Of a stretch of 64,000 bases of DNA, positions 51,350-59,756 are shown piece after piece. Within the stretch, counting starts at the first letter, position 1. Each line of letters begins with the position of its first letter. The stretch spans positions 4,588,001 through 4,652,000 of the forward strand of contig NZ_CP087164.1 of the NCBI RefSeq assembly GCF_021172045.1. The letters run 5' to 3'. Under the pieces are notes generated by a model that saw only the letters and a list, made by a program, of their open reading frames with translations, did no database searches and was not told where the DNA came from. Source of the stretch: Capillimicrobium parvum (GTDB lineage: Bacteria; Actinomycetota; Thermoleophilia; Solirubrobacterales; Solirubrobacteraceae). A program made the position numbers and the translations under genes.

Positions 51350-52842
51350 CGGGCGACGCGCACGACGTCGGACGTGCCGCCCGCGCGCGCCAGCCGCGTG
51401 ACGTAGGCGAACGCGTCGCCCAGCGCCGTCGACTGCAGCGTGTAGCGCGCCGGCCGGACCGGGCCGCCGCGGTCCTCCGGGCGCCGGCCCTGACCGGTGT
51501 GCCCCTTGCCGCGGCCGCCGTCACGGCCCGCCGCGCCGCGCAGGCGCAGGAGGACCTTCCCGCCCCGGCCGGGGGCCGCGGGCGCGAGCACGAGCTCCTG
51601 ACGCAGCGCGGTCGCGCGCGTGTAGAGCAGGACGCCGCCGCGCAGGGAGGGGTCGCCGATGAGGACGCGGCGCTCGCGGCGCAGCGCGAGCGGCGCTCCT
51701 CCGGGCACGGCGAGGTCGAGGACGCGCACCTCGCTGCCGGCGCGGGTGGCGTGCGACCAGACGACGCGGTCGCCGTCGAGGGCCGGACGGCTGAGGCTGC
51801 CGGGCGCCGGCACGGCGGCGACGAGCCGGGCGAACTCGGGCGGCGCGACCAGGTCGATCGCGAAGAGCCGGTCGGGGTTCGGCACGCGCCAGACGAGCCA
51901 GCGCGCGGAGACCGCGAGCGCGTCGGCGCCGGCGGCGGCCGGGACGAGCTGGGTCGTGCCGGCCGCGCGGTCGACGACCGTGACGGTGCCGTCGGGCGCG
52001 ACGTAGGCCAGCCGGCCGCCGCCGACGGCGGGACGCGTGCCGCCGGCGGGCACACGCTGACCGCCGGTGAGGAGCTCGCCGCCCACGCCGGGGATCGTCA
52101 GGGCGAGCAGCTGGCCGTCGACGCTGGGATCCGCGCCGGGACGCGCGACGAGCTCGGGCGCGGCGGCGCGCGCCTCGCCGCCCGCGAGCGCCGCGGCGAC
52201 CGCCAGGAGCGCCACGGCATCCGCGGCCCGCGCGCGGCGCAGGAGCGCCGGGCGCTCCGCCATCGCGGTGATCGCCCGCGCGCCCAGCTCGGTGTCGGCC
52301 AGCGGCGCGAGCACGACGATCGGCAGCGCGCGGCCGACACCGAACGCGATCCCGAGCCCGAGCCCGAGCCCGACGTCGCCGACGGCCACGCTCACCGCGG
52401 CCAGGGCGGGCAGCGCCCACGACAGCAGGTAGGTCGTGAAGCCGAGGCCGAGCAGGACGCCGTACAGCCCGCCGGCCAGGGGCAGCGGCAGGACGCGCCG
52501 CCACGACTCGGGAACCTGGCGGCGCAGCTGGGGCGCGATCCGCACGCCGGTCGCGTCGAGCGCCGCCGCGGCGATGGCGATCGCGACCGCGACCGCGAGC
52601 GCGACGGGCGCGTCCGCGCTGCCGGCCAGCGCGCCCAGCGCCGCCAGGCCCGCGAACGTGATCGCCCCGCCGAGCGGCGCACCGACCGCGAACGCGGCAC
52701 AGGCCGCGGCCGTGCGCCGCCGGCCGCCGGGATGGCCGTGCGGGCCGAGCGTGTCGATCATCGAGAAGCCGCAGGGCGACCACGTCCCGGTCAGACCGGC
52801 GACGAGCCCGGCGAGCGCCAGCGCGACGGCCGCGACCGTCAT
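51346..52842 (-). CDS. CcdA/MauF-like membrane protein with C-terminal propeller-like domain
   Basis: A 498-residue fusion. The first 240 residues contain about six membrane segments. The opening GLTGTWSPCGFSMIDTLGP resembles the SPC motif of CcdA/DsbD/MauF thiol-disulfide conduits; Cys24 and Cys48 are the only N-terminal cysteines. The rest is exported-looking and made of repeated beta blades (RLAYVAPDGTVTVVDRAAG, RWLVWRVPNPDRLFAIDLV, DRVVWSHATRAGSEVRVLDLAV), like a beta-propeller. It lies third in an operon after a MauE-thioredoxin fusion and a cysteine-rich Tat substrate. MauF-like is an inference from motif and context. Confidence 0.6.
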   Translation of the reverse strand: MTVAAVALALAGLVAGLTGTWSPCGFSMIDTLGPHGHPGGRRRTAAACAAFAVGAPLGGAITFAGLAALGALAGSADAPVALAVAVAIAIAAAALDATGVRIAPQLRRQVPESWRRVLPLPLAGGLYGVLLGLGFTTYLLSWALPALAAVSVAVGDVGLGLGLGIAFGVGRALPIVVLAPLADTELGARAITAMAERPALLRRARAADAVALLAVAAALAGGEARAAAPELVARPGADPSVDGQLLALTIPGVGGELLTGGQRVPAGGTRPAVGGGRLAYVAPDGTVTVVDRAAGTTQLVPAAAGADALAVSARWLVWRVPNPDRLFAIDLVAPPEFARLVAAVPAPGSLSRPALDGDRVVWSHATRAGSEVRVLDLAVPGGAPLALRRERRVLIGDPSLRGGVLLYTRATALRQELVLAPAAPGRGGKVLLRLRGAAGRDGGRGKGHTGQGRRPEDRGGPVRPARYTLQSTALGDAFAYVTRLARAGGTSDVVRVAR

Positions 52843-52996
52843 CGGCCGGCCCTCCGGCCGCCGGTCCGGGTCCGGGACCGCCCGTTGCACCCCGCGCTCG
52901 TCACGGCGGGCGGCGAGCTGGGCCGTGAGCGGCTCGGCGCGAACGCTCCCCGGGCGGCGCAGGGCCGAGGCGGTCCGGGCGCGCGCCGGCCGCGGC

Positions 52997-53584
52997 TCAA
53001 CACGGCACCTTCGTCTGGAAGTACATGACGCAGAACACCTTGCGGCCGCGATAGCAGTAACCGGTCAGCGCCTTGTCGCCGTTGATGCGGCGGTCGCCGT
53101 CGGTGCAGCAGTCGACGAGCTTGCGCACGTGGCCGTTGCAGCAGCGGTACCAGGAGCCGTCGATGTGCGGGGTGAAGCCGAACTGATCGCCGGCCGCCGA
53201 GCAGACCTTCGTACGGGTGGCGACGGGCAGGGGCCGCCCGGTCGCGTCGGTCAGGGGTCGGCCGTCCTCGCCCACCGGCCGCCCGCCCGCATCGACGAGG
53301 CGGCCGAGGTCGTCGACCGGCCGGCCGTCCTTCGCCCGGATCGGCAGGCCGCGGGCGTCGATGCGCGGCAGGCCGGTCGGGTGCGGGCAGGAGCCCGTCG
53401 TGTAGATGTGGCCGCAGAAGTGGTAGGCCTCCGCTTCGCCGGGCTTGATGGCGCGGCCGACCAGCCCGACGGCCGAGCCGGCGAGCATCGCCTGCCCGAC
53501 GCGGGCGAGCAGGCCGCGCCGCGACGTCCGCGCGGCGAGGTCCTCGGTCAGCGCGCCGAGCCCACGGCGCGCGCCGTCAGCCAT
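52997..53584 (-). CDS. Tat-exported cysteine-rich protein, methylamine-dehydrogenase-light-chain-like
   Basis: A 195-residue protein. A twin-arginine signal (SRRGLLARVG, residues 21-30) precedes a hydrophobic stretch to about 43. The mature part has ten cysteines (57, 66, 128, 148, 149, 159, 160, 177, 185, 195), including two CC pairs, and so probably five disulfides. Residues 75-120 are a Gly-Arg-Pro repeat region. The Tat leader, cysteine density and MauE/D-like neighbours recall the MauA light chain, but Trp145 is the only tryptophan, so a tryptophan-tryptophylquinone cannot form. The start overlaps the upstream gene by eight bases. Confidence 0.6.
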   Translation of the reverse strand: MADGARRGLGALTEDLAARTSRRGLLARVGQAMLAGSAVGLVGRAIKPGEAEAYHFCGHIYTTGSCPHPTGLPRIDARGLPIRAKDGRPVDDLGRLVDAGGRPVGEDGRPLTDATGRPLPVATRTKVCSAAGDQFGFTPHIDGSWYRCCNGHVRKLVDCCTDGDRRINGDKALTGYCYRGRKVFCVMYFQTKVPC

Positions 53585-54467
53585 GCACCGCCTCACCCAT
53601 CCGCCGCTCGGCCGTCGCGAGCACGCTCTCGAGCTGCGCCAGCCCGTTGAACGTGCCCTTCGCGAGCACGGTCCCGTCGCGCGGGTCCAGCGCGACGGCG
53701 TACGGGCTGCCGGGGACGTCCGCGACGCGCCAGAGCTCCGCGTCGCGCACCTCGTCGAGCGTGGCGACGGCCAGCGCGTCGTCGCGGGCGAGCATCGCCA
53801 CGCCGGGCGCGACCGCCTGGCACATGCGGCAGCCCTCCGACGCAAAGACGGCGAGCGCCAGGCGCGTGCGATCGGTCGGCGCGGTGGCGGCGAGCAGCGG
53901 CCCCGCCGGAGCGCCGAGCGCCGGCCCTTCGCTCGGGATCTCGAGCGCCTGCTGCGGCCCGATCGCCAGGCGCAGCATGCCGACCTCGCGGGCGAGGGCG
54001 AGCACCGCCACGACCAGCCCGGCGACGGCCAGCCCGCATACGGCGAGGCCGAGGCCGAGCCACGCCTCCGTCGACGCCGGCTCGTCAGGCAGGAACGGCA
54101 CCGCCGCGAACGCGACGGCGAGCACCGCGTTGCGCGCGACGGCGGCGGGCCCGACCGTCGACCGCGCGCCGAAGCACGCGCAGGGTGCGCCACGCCGGCC
54201 CCGAGCGAGGGCGACGCCCTGGGCGAGCCCGAACGCCGCCATGAGCGCCGCCGCCGCGAACGCCGCGGCGTCGAGCCCGACCGCCACCGTCACGGCCAGC
54301 GCCAGCTCGGCGGCCACGACCGCAGACCACGCCGCCCACTGCGCCCGGGCGCCGCGGATGCCGAACGTCGCCAGCGCCGCGGCGCTCGACCGCGGGGCCG
54401 CCAGCTTCTGGGCCGCGGCCAGCGCGAGAAGCGCCCCCAGAAGCAGCCCTGCCACCGCGTGCACCAT
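53577..54467 (-). CDS. MauE-like membrane protein fused to a thioredoxin-like (MauD-type) domain
   Basis: A 296-residue fusion. Residues 1-160 form about four to five membrane helices of the MauE/DoxX type, with the characteristic CACFG motif (Cys96, Cys98). Residues about 195-290 form a thioredoxin-like domain with CRMC (Cys213-Cys216) after LAVFASEG. In methylotrophs, MauE and MauD are separate proteins needed to form the many disulfides of the MauA light chain. Here they are joined and sit directly upstream of a ten-cysteine Tat substrate. It is the first gene of the operon. Confidence 0.75.
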   Translation of the reverse strand: MVHAVAGLLLGALLALAAAQKLAAPRSSAAALATFGIRGARAQWAAWSAVVAAELALAVTVAVGLDAAAFAAAALMAAFGLAQGVALARGRRGAPCACFGARSTVGPAAVARNAVLAVAFAAVPFLPDEPASTEAWLGLGLAVCGLAVAGLVVAVLALAREVGMLRLAIGPQQALEIPSEGPALGAPAGPLLAATAPTDRTRLALAVFASEGCRMCQAVAPGVAMLARDDALAVATLDEVRDAELWRVADVPGSPYAVALDPRDGTVLAKGTFNGLAQLESVLATAERRMGEAVHG

Positions 54468-54476
54468 CGGGACGGG

Positions 54477-54516
54477 ACGCTATCGGGCCCCGCGAGCGGC
54501 TGCGCCGCGATAGGGT
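54477..54516. promoter_or_regulatory. Paired divergent -10 elements for the mau-like operon and the patatin gene
   Basis: TAGGGT at 54511-54516 lies 10 nt before the patatin GTG (54527), and TAGCGT on the minus strand (54482-54477) lies 9 nt before ATG 54467. CTATCG (54480-54485) and CGATAG (54508-54513) form an inverted repeat around them. Both genes would be nearly leaderless. Confidence 0.35.
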
Positions 54517-54526
54517 CGGCGTCGCC

Positions 54527-55447
54527 GTGCGGGTGCTGAGCATCGATGGCGGGGGAATCCGGGGCATCGTGCCCGCGACGGTCCTCGCCGCGCTCGAGCA
54601 GCGCACGGCCAAGCCGGCGAACGAGCTGTTCGACCTCATCGCCGGGACCTCGACCGGCGGGATCCTCGCCCTCGCCCTCACCGCGCCCGGCCCCGACGGC
54701 GGCCCGCGCTGGAACGCCACGGCGATCCTCGACCTCTACCGCGAGGAGGGGCCGAAGATCTTCTCGCGATCGCTCGGTCGCCGGATCACGAGCATCGAGG
54801 GGCTCATCGACGAGCGCTACCCGAGCGAGAACCTGCGCGCGGTCCTGCAGCGCTACCTCGGCGGCGCCACCCTCGAGCAGGCGCTCACGCCGATGCTCGT
54901 GACCTCCTACGACCTCGTCGCCCGCAAGCCGCGCTTCTTCAAGAGCTGGCGCGACGACGACGTGGGCGTGCCGATGGCGCTCGCCGCCGAGGCGACGTCG
55001 GCGGCGCCCACGTACTTCGAGCCGGTGCTCGTCGACGGCACGCCGCTCGTCGACGGCGGTGTCTTCGCCGGCAACCCCGCGATGTGCGCGTACGCCGAGG
55101 CACGCCGCCTGCGCCCCGACGATGAGGACGTCCTGCTCGTCTCGCTCGGCACGGGCAGCCTGACGCGGCCGATCACCTACGACCAGGCGAAGGACTGGGG
55201 CCTGCTGGAGTGGGCGCGGCCCGTCATCGACGTGGTGCTGGACGGCTCGAGCGACGCCGTCGACTACCAGCTCGACCAGCTGCTCGCCGACCGCCACGTC
55301 CGCCTGCAGGCCGCGCTCACCGACGCCAACGACAACATGGACGACGCGAGCGCCGCCAACCTCGACGCCCTCGCCAGGACCGGCCGCCGGCTCGTCGAGG
55401 AGAACGCCGCGCGCCTCGACGCGCTGGCCGCCGAGATCGGCCGCTGA
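54527..55447 (+). CDS. Patatin-like phospholipase
   Basis: A 306-residue patatin. The oxyanion motif is SIDGGGIRGIVPA at the N-terminus, the nucleophile Ser is in IAGTSTGGILAL, and the catalytic Asp is in LVDGGVFAGNPA, so the Ser-Asp dyad is complete. It should hydrolyse acyl esters of phospholipids. The sequence type resembles stand-alone bacterial patatins and also the CBASS effector CapV, but no nucleotide cyclase or other defence gene is nearby. The start is GTG 54527, divergent from the mau-like operon. Confidence 0.88.
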   Translation: MRVLSIDGGGIRGIVPATVLAALEQRTAKPANELFDLIAGTSTGGILALALTAPGPDGGPRWNATAILDLYREEGPKIFSRSLGRRITSIEGLIDERYPSENLRAVLQRYLGGATLEQALTPMLVTSYDLVARKPRFFKSWRDDDVGVPMALAAEATSAAPTYFEPVLVDGTPLVDGGVFAGNPAMCAYAEARRLRPDDEDVLLVSLGTGSLTRPITYDQAKDWGLLEWARPVIDVVLDGSSDAVDYQLDQLLADRHVRLQAALTDANDNMDDASAANLDALARTGRRLVEENAARLDALAAEIGR

Positions 55448-55456
55448 TCGCGGTCG

Positions 55457-57778
55457 CTACGCCTTGAGCTTGGCGCGCGAGTCGCCGCGCATCGGCCGCA
55501 GCTCGACCGGCGCGGTGTGCAGGGCGCGCACGCGGACGTCCTTCCACGACAACCCCTCGCCGACCAGCGCCGGCGCGCCCATGATGAACGCCGTGGCGAT
55601 CTCGACGGCCTGCAGGATGATCCCGAAGGCCAGCGCGTCCGCGGAGCCGACGCCGTAGCCGGCCGTCAGCACGGCGACGCACGCCGCCTGGAAGACGCCG
55701 AGGTTCGACGGCGTCAGCGGCACGGCCGCGGTGACGTTGACCGCGAAGAGGACCGCCGCGGCCGCGCCGAGGCCCGCCCGCATGTCGAGGCCGAGGGCCA
55801 CCAGCAGGAGGTAGCAGGAGAGCCACTGAAGCGCCCAGGCGCCGAGCTGCATGACCGTCGCCTCGGAGCCCAGCCGCGGGTCGCGGAAGACGAGCAGCCC
55901 CGCTCGCACCCGCGTGAGCGCCCGGCGCGCCTGGGCGGCCGCCTGAGCCACGCGCCGCGACCGCGACGGCGCGCCCTTGCGCAGCAGCGCCGGGGCGGCG
56001 ATCACGGCGAGCAGGATCACGACCGGCAGCGAGGCGAACGCGATGAGCGCGCCCTGATGGCCGGCGAACAGCCCCACGGTCGAGAACATCACGAATCCGA
56101 GGACGATGAGCGCGAGCACGTTGAGCAGCGTCTGGGACACGATCGTGCCCACGACGGTCGGCAGCACCTGCCGCGGGCGCCCGATGCGCCGCGCGACCAC
56201 GAGCGCGCGCGACGGCTCGCCGAGACGGGCGGGCAGCGTCGCGGACATGAGGACGCCGATGGCCGTGCCGCGCAGCGAGTCGCGCAGCCGCACCCGCGTC
56301 CCCGGCAGCGCCGCGCGGAGGATGGCGCGCCAGGCCACGGCGCGGAAGACCATGGACAGGCACATGAGCGCCAGCCCCGAGAGCACCCAGGCCGGGCTCG
56401 AGCGCCAGAGCGCCTCGACGATGCGGTCGATGCCGATGCGCTGCAGCGCCAGCCACGACAGGCCGACGCCGGCCACGGCGGCGAGGCCGATGGCGGCGCG
56501 GCGCGCGAAGGCCACCGCGGGACGGGGGCGTCCGGCGATCGGCGGCTCGAGGCTCGGCAGCCGCCGCGCCCGCTCGACCGGCAGCCCGTCGCCGGAGCGC
56601 CGGCCGAAGCGCATCGCGAGCCGCTCGCTCGCGGTCTCGGGGCGGGGCGCGGCGATCGCGTCCTCGTAGGCGCCGAAGACCTCGTCGGCAACGTGCGGCC
56701 ACGCGAACCGCTCGGCCGACCTGGCCGCCTCGGCCCCCAGCCGGCTCTCGTGGGCGGGGTCGAGCGCGAGGTCGCGCAGCTGCTCGGCCAGCGCCGTCGC
56801 GTCGCCACGCGGGACGAGCAGGCCGTCGGCGCCGTCGCGCACCACGTCGCGATAGCCCGCGATGTCGGACGCGATGACGGGCGTGCCGGCCGCGAAGGCC
56901 TCGGTCAGGACCATCCCGAACGACTCGCCGCCGAGCGACGGCGCGCACAGCACGTCGGCGTCGCGCAGCACCGCGAGCTTGCGCTCGTCGTCGACCTTGC
57001 CGAGCGCCGTGATGCCCGCAGGCTCCTCGAGCATGGCCGTGACGTCCTCGGGCCCCGCCCCCACGATGACGAGCTCGGCGGGCACGTGGTCGCGCAGCGC
57101 CTCGAACGCGCGCAGCAGCACGGGCAGGCCCTTGCGCTCCACCGCCTGGCCGACGAAGGCGATACGCAGCGGCTCGCCGGGCGCGCGCGGCGCACGGGTG
57201 GGGGTCTCGCCGACCTCGACGCCGTTGGGGATCACGCGGTAGCGCCCGCCGTAGAAGCGCCGGCCCGTCCAGGCCGCGGCCTCCGACACGGCGATGCGGA
57301 CCGCGAGGCGGTTCATCCGGCGCCGGGCGCCGACCAGCGCCGCGGCGCCGTGGGTGACCGAGTTCTCGGAGTACGTGTGGAACGTGCCGACCAGCGGCAC
57401 GCCGCACGCGCCGCCCAGGGTGTCCCAGCAGGCCATGGGGACGACCGGCTCGTGCAGGTGCACGACGTCGTAGCCGCCCAGCGTCAGCTCCCGGCGCGCG
57501 GTGGCGGCCGCGTACGGCGTGAGCGCCACGTTCGACTGGGCGCCGTTGGCGGAGAAGCCGGCGCTGCGCCCGAGCGACACCAGATGCGCGGGCAGGGGCC
57601 GTGCCTGCGGCCGGGCGCCACGGTGGAGGCGGGGTGACAGAGCGTCGTCCGGGTCGTACGGGGCGAGGACCGTGACGTCGTGGCCTCGCGCGATGAACTG
57701 GTCGGACAGCGCCTCGATGTGCCGAGTCACGCCCCCGGGGTACGTCCACGAATAGGGCGACACCAGGGCGATGCGCAT
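55457..57778 (-). CDS. Fusion of a GT4 glycosyltransferase and a flippase-like (UPF0104/LPG-synthase-type) membrane domain
   Basis: A 773-residue fusion. Residues 1-375 are a GT-B, GT4-type glycosyltransferase similar to mannosyltransferase PimA: MRIALVSPYSWTYPGGVTRHIEAL, VVHLHEPVVP, VIPNGVEVGE, and the sugar-nucleotide motif GGESFGMVLTEAFAAGTPVIAS. After a linker, residues about 435-740 have seven or more membrane helices of the UPF0104 / MprF N-terminal type (AVAWRAILRAALPG, ATLPARLGEPSRALVVARR, VTAAVPLTPSNLGVFQAA). It may make a glycolipid and move or handle it in the membrane. It follows the membrane protein at 57789 by 10 nt, so they form an operon. Confidence 0.82.
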   Translation of the reverse strand: MRIALVSPYSWTYPGGVTRHIEALSDQFIARGHDVTVLAPYDPDDALSPRLHRGARPQARPLPAHLVSLGRSAGFSANGAQSNVALTPYAAATARRELTLGGYDVVHLHEPVVPMACWDTLGGACGVPLVGTFHTYSENSVTHGAAALVGARRRMNRLAVRIAVSEAAAWTGRRFYGGRYRVIPNGVEVGETPTRAPRAPGEPLRIAFVGQAVERKGLPVLLRAFEALRDHVPAELVIVGAGPEDVTAMLEEPAGITALGKVDDERKLAVLRDADVLCAPSLGGESFGMVLTEAFAAGTPVIASDIAGYRDVVRDGADGLLVPRGDATALAEQLRDLALDPAHESRLGAEAARSAERFAWPHVADEVFGAYEDAIAAPRPETASERLAMRFGRRSGDGLPVERARRLPSLEPPIAGRPRPAVAFARRAAIGLAAVAGVGLSWLALQRIGIDRIVEALWRSSPAWVLSGLALMCLSMVFRAVAWRAILRAALPGTRVRLRDSLRGTAIGVLMSATLPARLGEPSRALVVARRIGRPRQVLPTVVGTIVSQTLLNVLALIVLGFVMFSTVGLFAGHQGALIAFASLPVVILLAVIAAPALLRKGAPSRSRRVAQAAAQARRALTRVRAGLLVFRDPRLGSEATVMQLGAWALQWLSCYLLLVALGLDMRAGLGAAAAVLFAVNVTAAVPLTPSNLGVFQAACVAVLTAGYGVGSADALAFGIILQAVEIATAFIMGAPALVGEGLSWKDVRVRALHTAPVELRPMRGDSRAKLKA

Positions 57779-57788
57779 GTCGACGATT

Positions 57789-59756
57789 CTAAAGGGTCGG
57801 GCGGCACCTCACGGAAGACGGCGCGCAGCGCAGGTATCCCCACACCCACGCGGTCCCGAAGGTGGCCATGACGAGCAGCAGCGGACCAGAGTCGTTCGAC
57901 AGCGCTCCGGCCACTCCCGCGGCCGCGCTGCCGCCGAGCGCGGCGCGCCATGCGTCGACGCCGGGAACGCCGGGCAGCAGGCGCTCGCGCGCCCACGCAC
58001 CCGCGGCGATCGCGCCCAGCGCGATCACCGTGAGCAGCGGCATGATCCCGTGCTTGAGCTGCGTCCACGCGAGCTCGTACCGGCGCTGGACGACGTCCTC
58101 CAGCGCCTGGTCGTCGCCCGCCCGCAGGACGCTGCGCGTGAAGTGGCTGTCGCCGCCGGTGGCCAGGTCGAGCACCGCGAGCGCAACGACCGCCAGCACC
58201 GGCACGAGCACCGTGATCAGCGCGCGCCGCCACGTCAGCGCCCCCGGCAGCGCGAGCAGCACCGCGACCGCCGCCCCCGCGCCGACCGTCACCACGCCCC
58301 CGACGTCGGCGCCCAGCCGGCCCGATCCGATCGCGACGCCCAGCACGAGGCCGCCCGCCGCGAACGCGACCGCCAGCCCCGGCGACCGGCGGGCGCGCCC
58401 GAGCACGCAGGCCCCCGCCGCGATGCCCGTGAACATGAGCACGGGCAGCGTCGACTCGAGCTCGTTGCCGATGCCGTAGAAGCGCGAGCCGTAGAGCGGG
58501 TTGGGCCCGAGCAGCGACGTGACGATCAGCGGCGAGCCGAACGCGAGGTCGACGACGTAGGCGACGATGCCGATGACCGCCGGCACCACCGGCGCGACGG
58601 GCCAGCGCACGAGGCGGTCCAGCAGCGCCGCGAGGGCGAGCGCGCCGAGCGCGACGCCCAGCTCCTCGGGCAGCCGCCCGGGCCGCAGCGCGGCGAACGG
58701 CAGCAGCAGCGGCAGCAGCCAGAGGACCGCGAGCGCGCCGACGCGCACCGCCCAGCGCCATCCGCGGCGCCGGCCGGCGGCCACGGCGAGCAGGGCCACG
58801 ACCGCCCACGCGAGCGCCAGGTAGCCGAGCGTCGCGTAGCGCCGCGACGTGACGACCCGCAGCCGCGCGTGGAGGTCGCGCAGCCCGGCGACGTCCAGCG
58901 GCCCCGCGGTCTCGATCCGCTGGCCGGTCATCTCGCCCGGCACCGGCTCGCCGAGCCACTCGAGGACCGTCGGCGCGATGTCGATGCCGGCGACGAGCCC
59001 CTCCGTGCGCGTCGTGCGCGAGGTCAGCGTCCGCCCCCGGCGCTCGCCCACGAGCGCCACCGGCAGCAGGCGGGTCACGAGCGTCGCGGGCGGCTCGGTC
59101 ATCGCGACCACGAGCGTCCGCGGCGGCCGGTCGCGGACGAGCGGCCGCAGCGCCGCGCCGTCCGGCAGCCGCACCGCGGCAACGCGGTGGCGGCGCAGCA
59201 GGGCGCGGGTCCGCGCGACGACGTCGCCGGAAGTCAGCGCGAGCGCCATGACGGCGACTCGCCCGCGCCGGTCGGCGACCGCGATCGCGGGATCCGTCGA
59301 AGCGCCGGGCTGCGTCACGTAGGCGATCCCGCCGGGCACCGACGACGCGAACAGCCCCGGCACGATCGGCGCCGGCGCCGCGTCCGCCCGGCGCACCGCC
59401 GCGTCCCACCCCGCCACGCGCCCGTCGGCGAGCACCCCGAGCGGCGGCGTCCGCGGCGGCTCGTAGGCGGCCAGCGACGTGCGCGCGCCCTGCGAGAGGT
59501 CCAGAAGGGCCTGGATCTGGCGGTAGCTGCCCTGCGTCGCGCCGAGCATGCCGACCGACGCCCCCGGCACGGCGGCGAACGTGTCGAGCGTCGCGCCGGG
59601 CACGAACGCGACGATCGCCCGCGGCGGCCCGCCGGTGGCGGCCGCGCTGCCCGGCACGCCCGCCGCTGCCGCGGCGGTCGCGGCGGCGGTCAGGCACGCC
59701 AGGGCGAGCACGTACGCCCACCCTCGTATCCTTCGTCTGGCATGCCCGAACGTCAT
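57789..59756 (-). CDS. Large multi-pass membrane protein with degenerate alkaline-phosphatase-like ectodomain
   Basis: About 655 residues. A signal or anchor segment (GWAYVLALACLTAAATAA) is followed by a 330-residue extracytoplasmic region resembling the alkaline-phosphatase/sulfatase superfamily (IVAFVPGATLDTFAAVPGASVGML near the start, GLVAGIDIAPTVLEWLG near its end), but metal-binding residues are not evident. About ten membrane helices follow. ATG 59756 overlaps the hemQ start region by 15 nt on the other strand. It is transcribed with the glycosyltransferase-flippase fusion, suggesting envelope glycolipid or polymer work. Confidence 0.6.
   Translation of the reverse strand: MTFGHARRRIRGWAYVLALACLTAAATAAAAAGVPGSAAATGGPPRAIVAFVPGATLDTFAAVPGASVGMLGATQGSYRQIQALLDLSQGARTSLAAYEPPRTPPLGVLADGRVAGWDAAVRRADAAPAPIVPGLFASSVPGGIAYVTQPGASTDPAIAVADRRGRVAVMALALTSGDVVARTRALLRRHRVAAVRLPDGAALRPLVRDRPPRTLVVAMTEPPATLVTRLLPVALVGERRGRTLTSRTTRTEGLVAGIDIAPTVLEWLGEPVPGEMTGQRIETAGPLDVAGLRDLHARLRVVTSRRYATLGYLALAWAVVALLAVAAGRRRGWRWAVRVGALAVLWLLPLLLPFAALRPGRLPEELGVALGALALAALLDRLVRWPVAPVVPAVIGIVAYVVDLAFGSPLIVTSLLGPNPLYGSRFYGIGNELESTLPVLMFTGIAAGACVLGRARRSPGLAVAFAAGGLVLGVAIGSGRLGADVGGVVTVGAGAAVAVLLALPGALTWRRALITVLVPVLAVVALAVLDLATGGDSHFTRSVLRAGDDQALEDVVQRRYELAWTQLKHGIMPLLTVIALGAIAAGAWARERLLPGVPGVDAWRAALGGSAAAGVAGALSNDSGPLLLVMATFGTAWVWGYLRCAPSSVRCRPTL

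Noticed and set aside
52997-53584. True methylamine dehydrogenase light chain
   Set aside because: The mature protein has one tryptophan (Trp145), whereas the TTQ cofactor needs two cross-linked tryptophans; no separate MauB or amicyanin gene is present.
54527-55447. Patatin as a CBASS effector (CapV)
   Set aside because: Motifs fit any bacterial patatin, and no nucleotidyltransferase, E1/E2, JAB or other anti-phage gene is within reach. I keep it as a stand-alone phospholipase.
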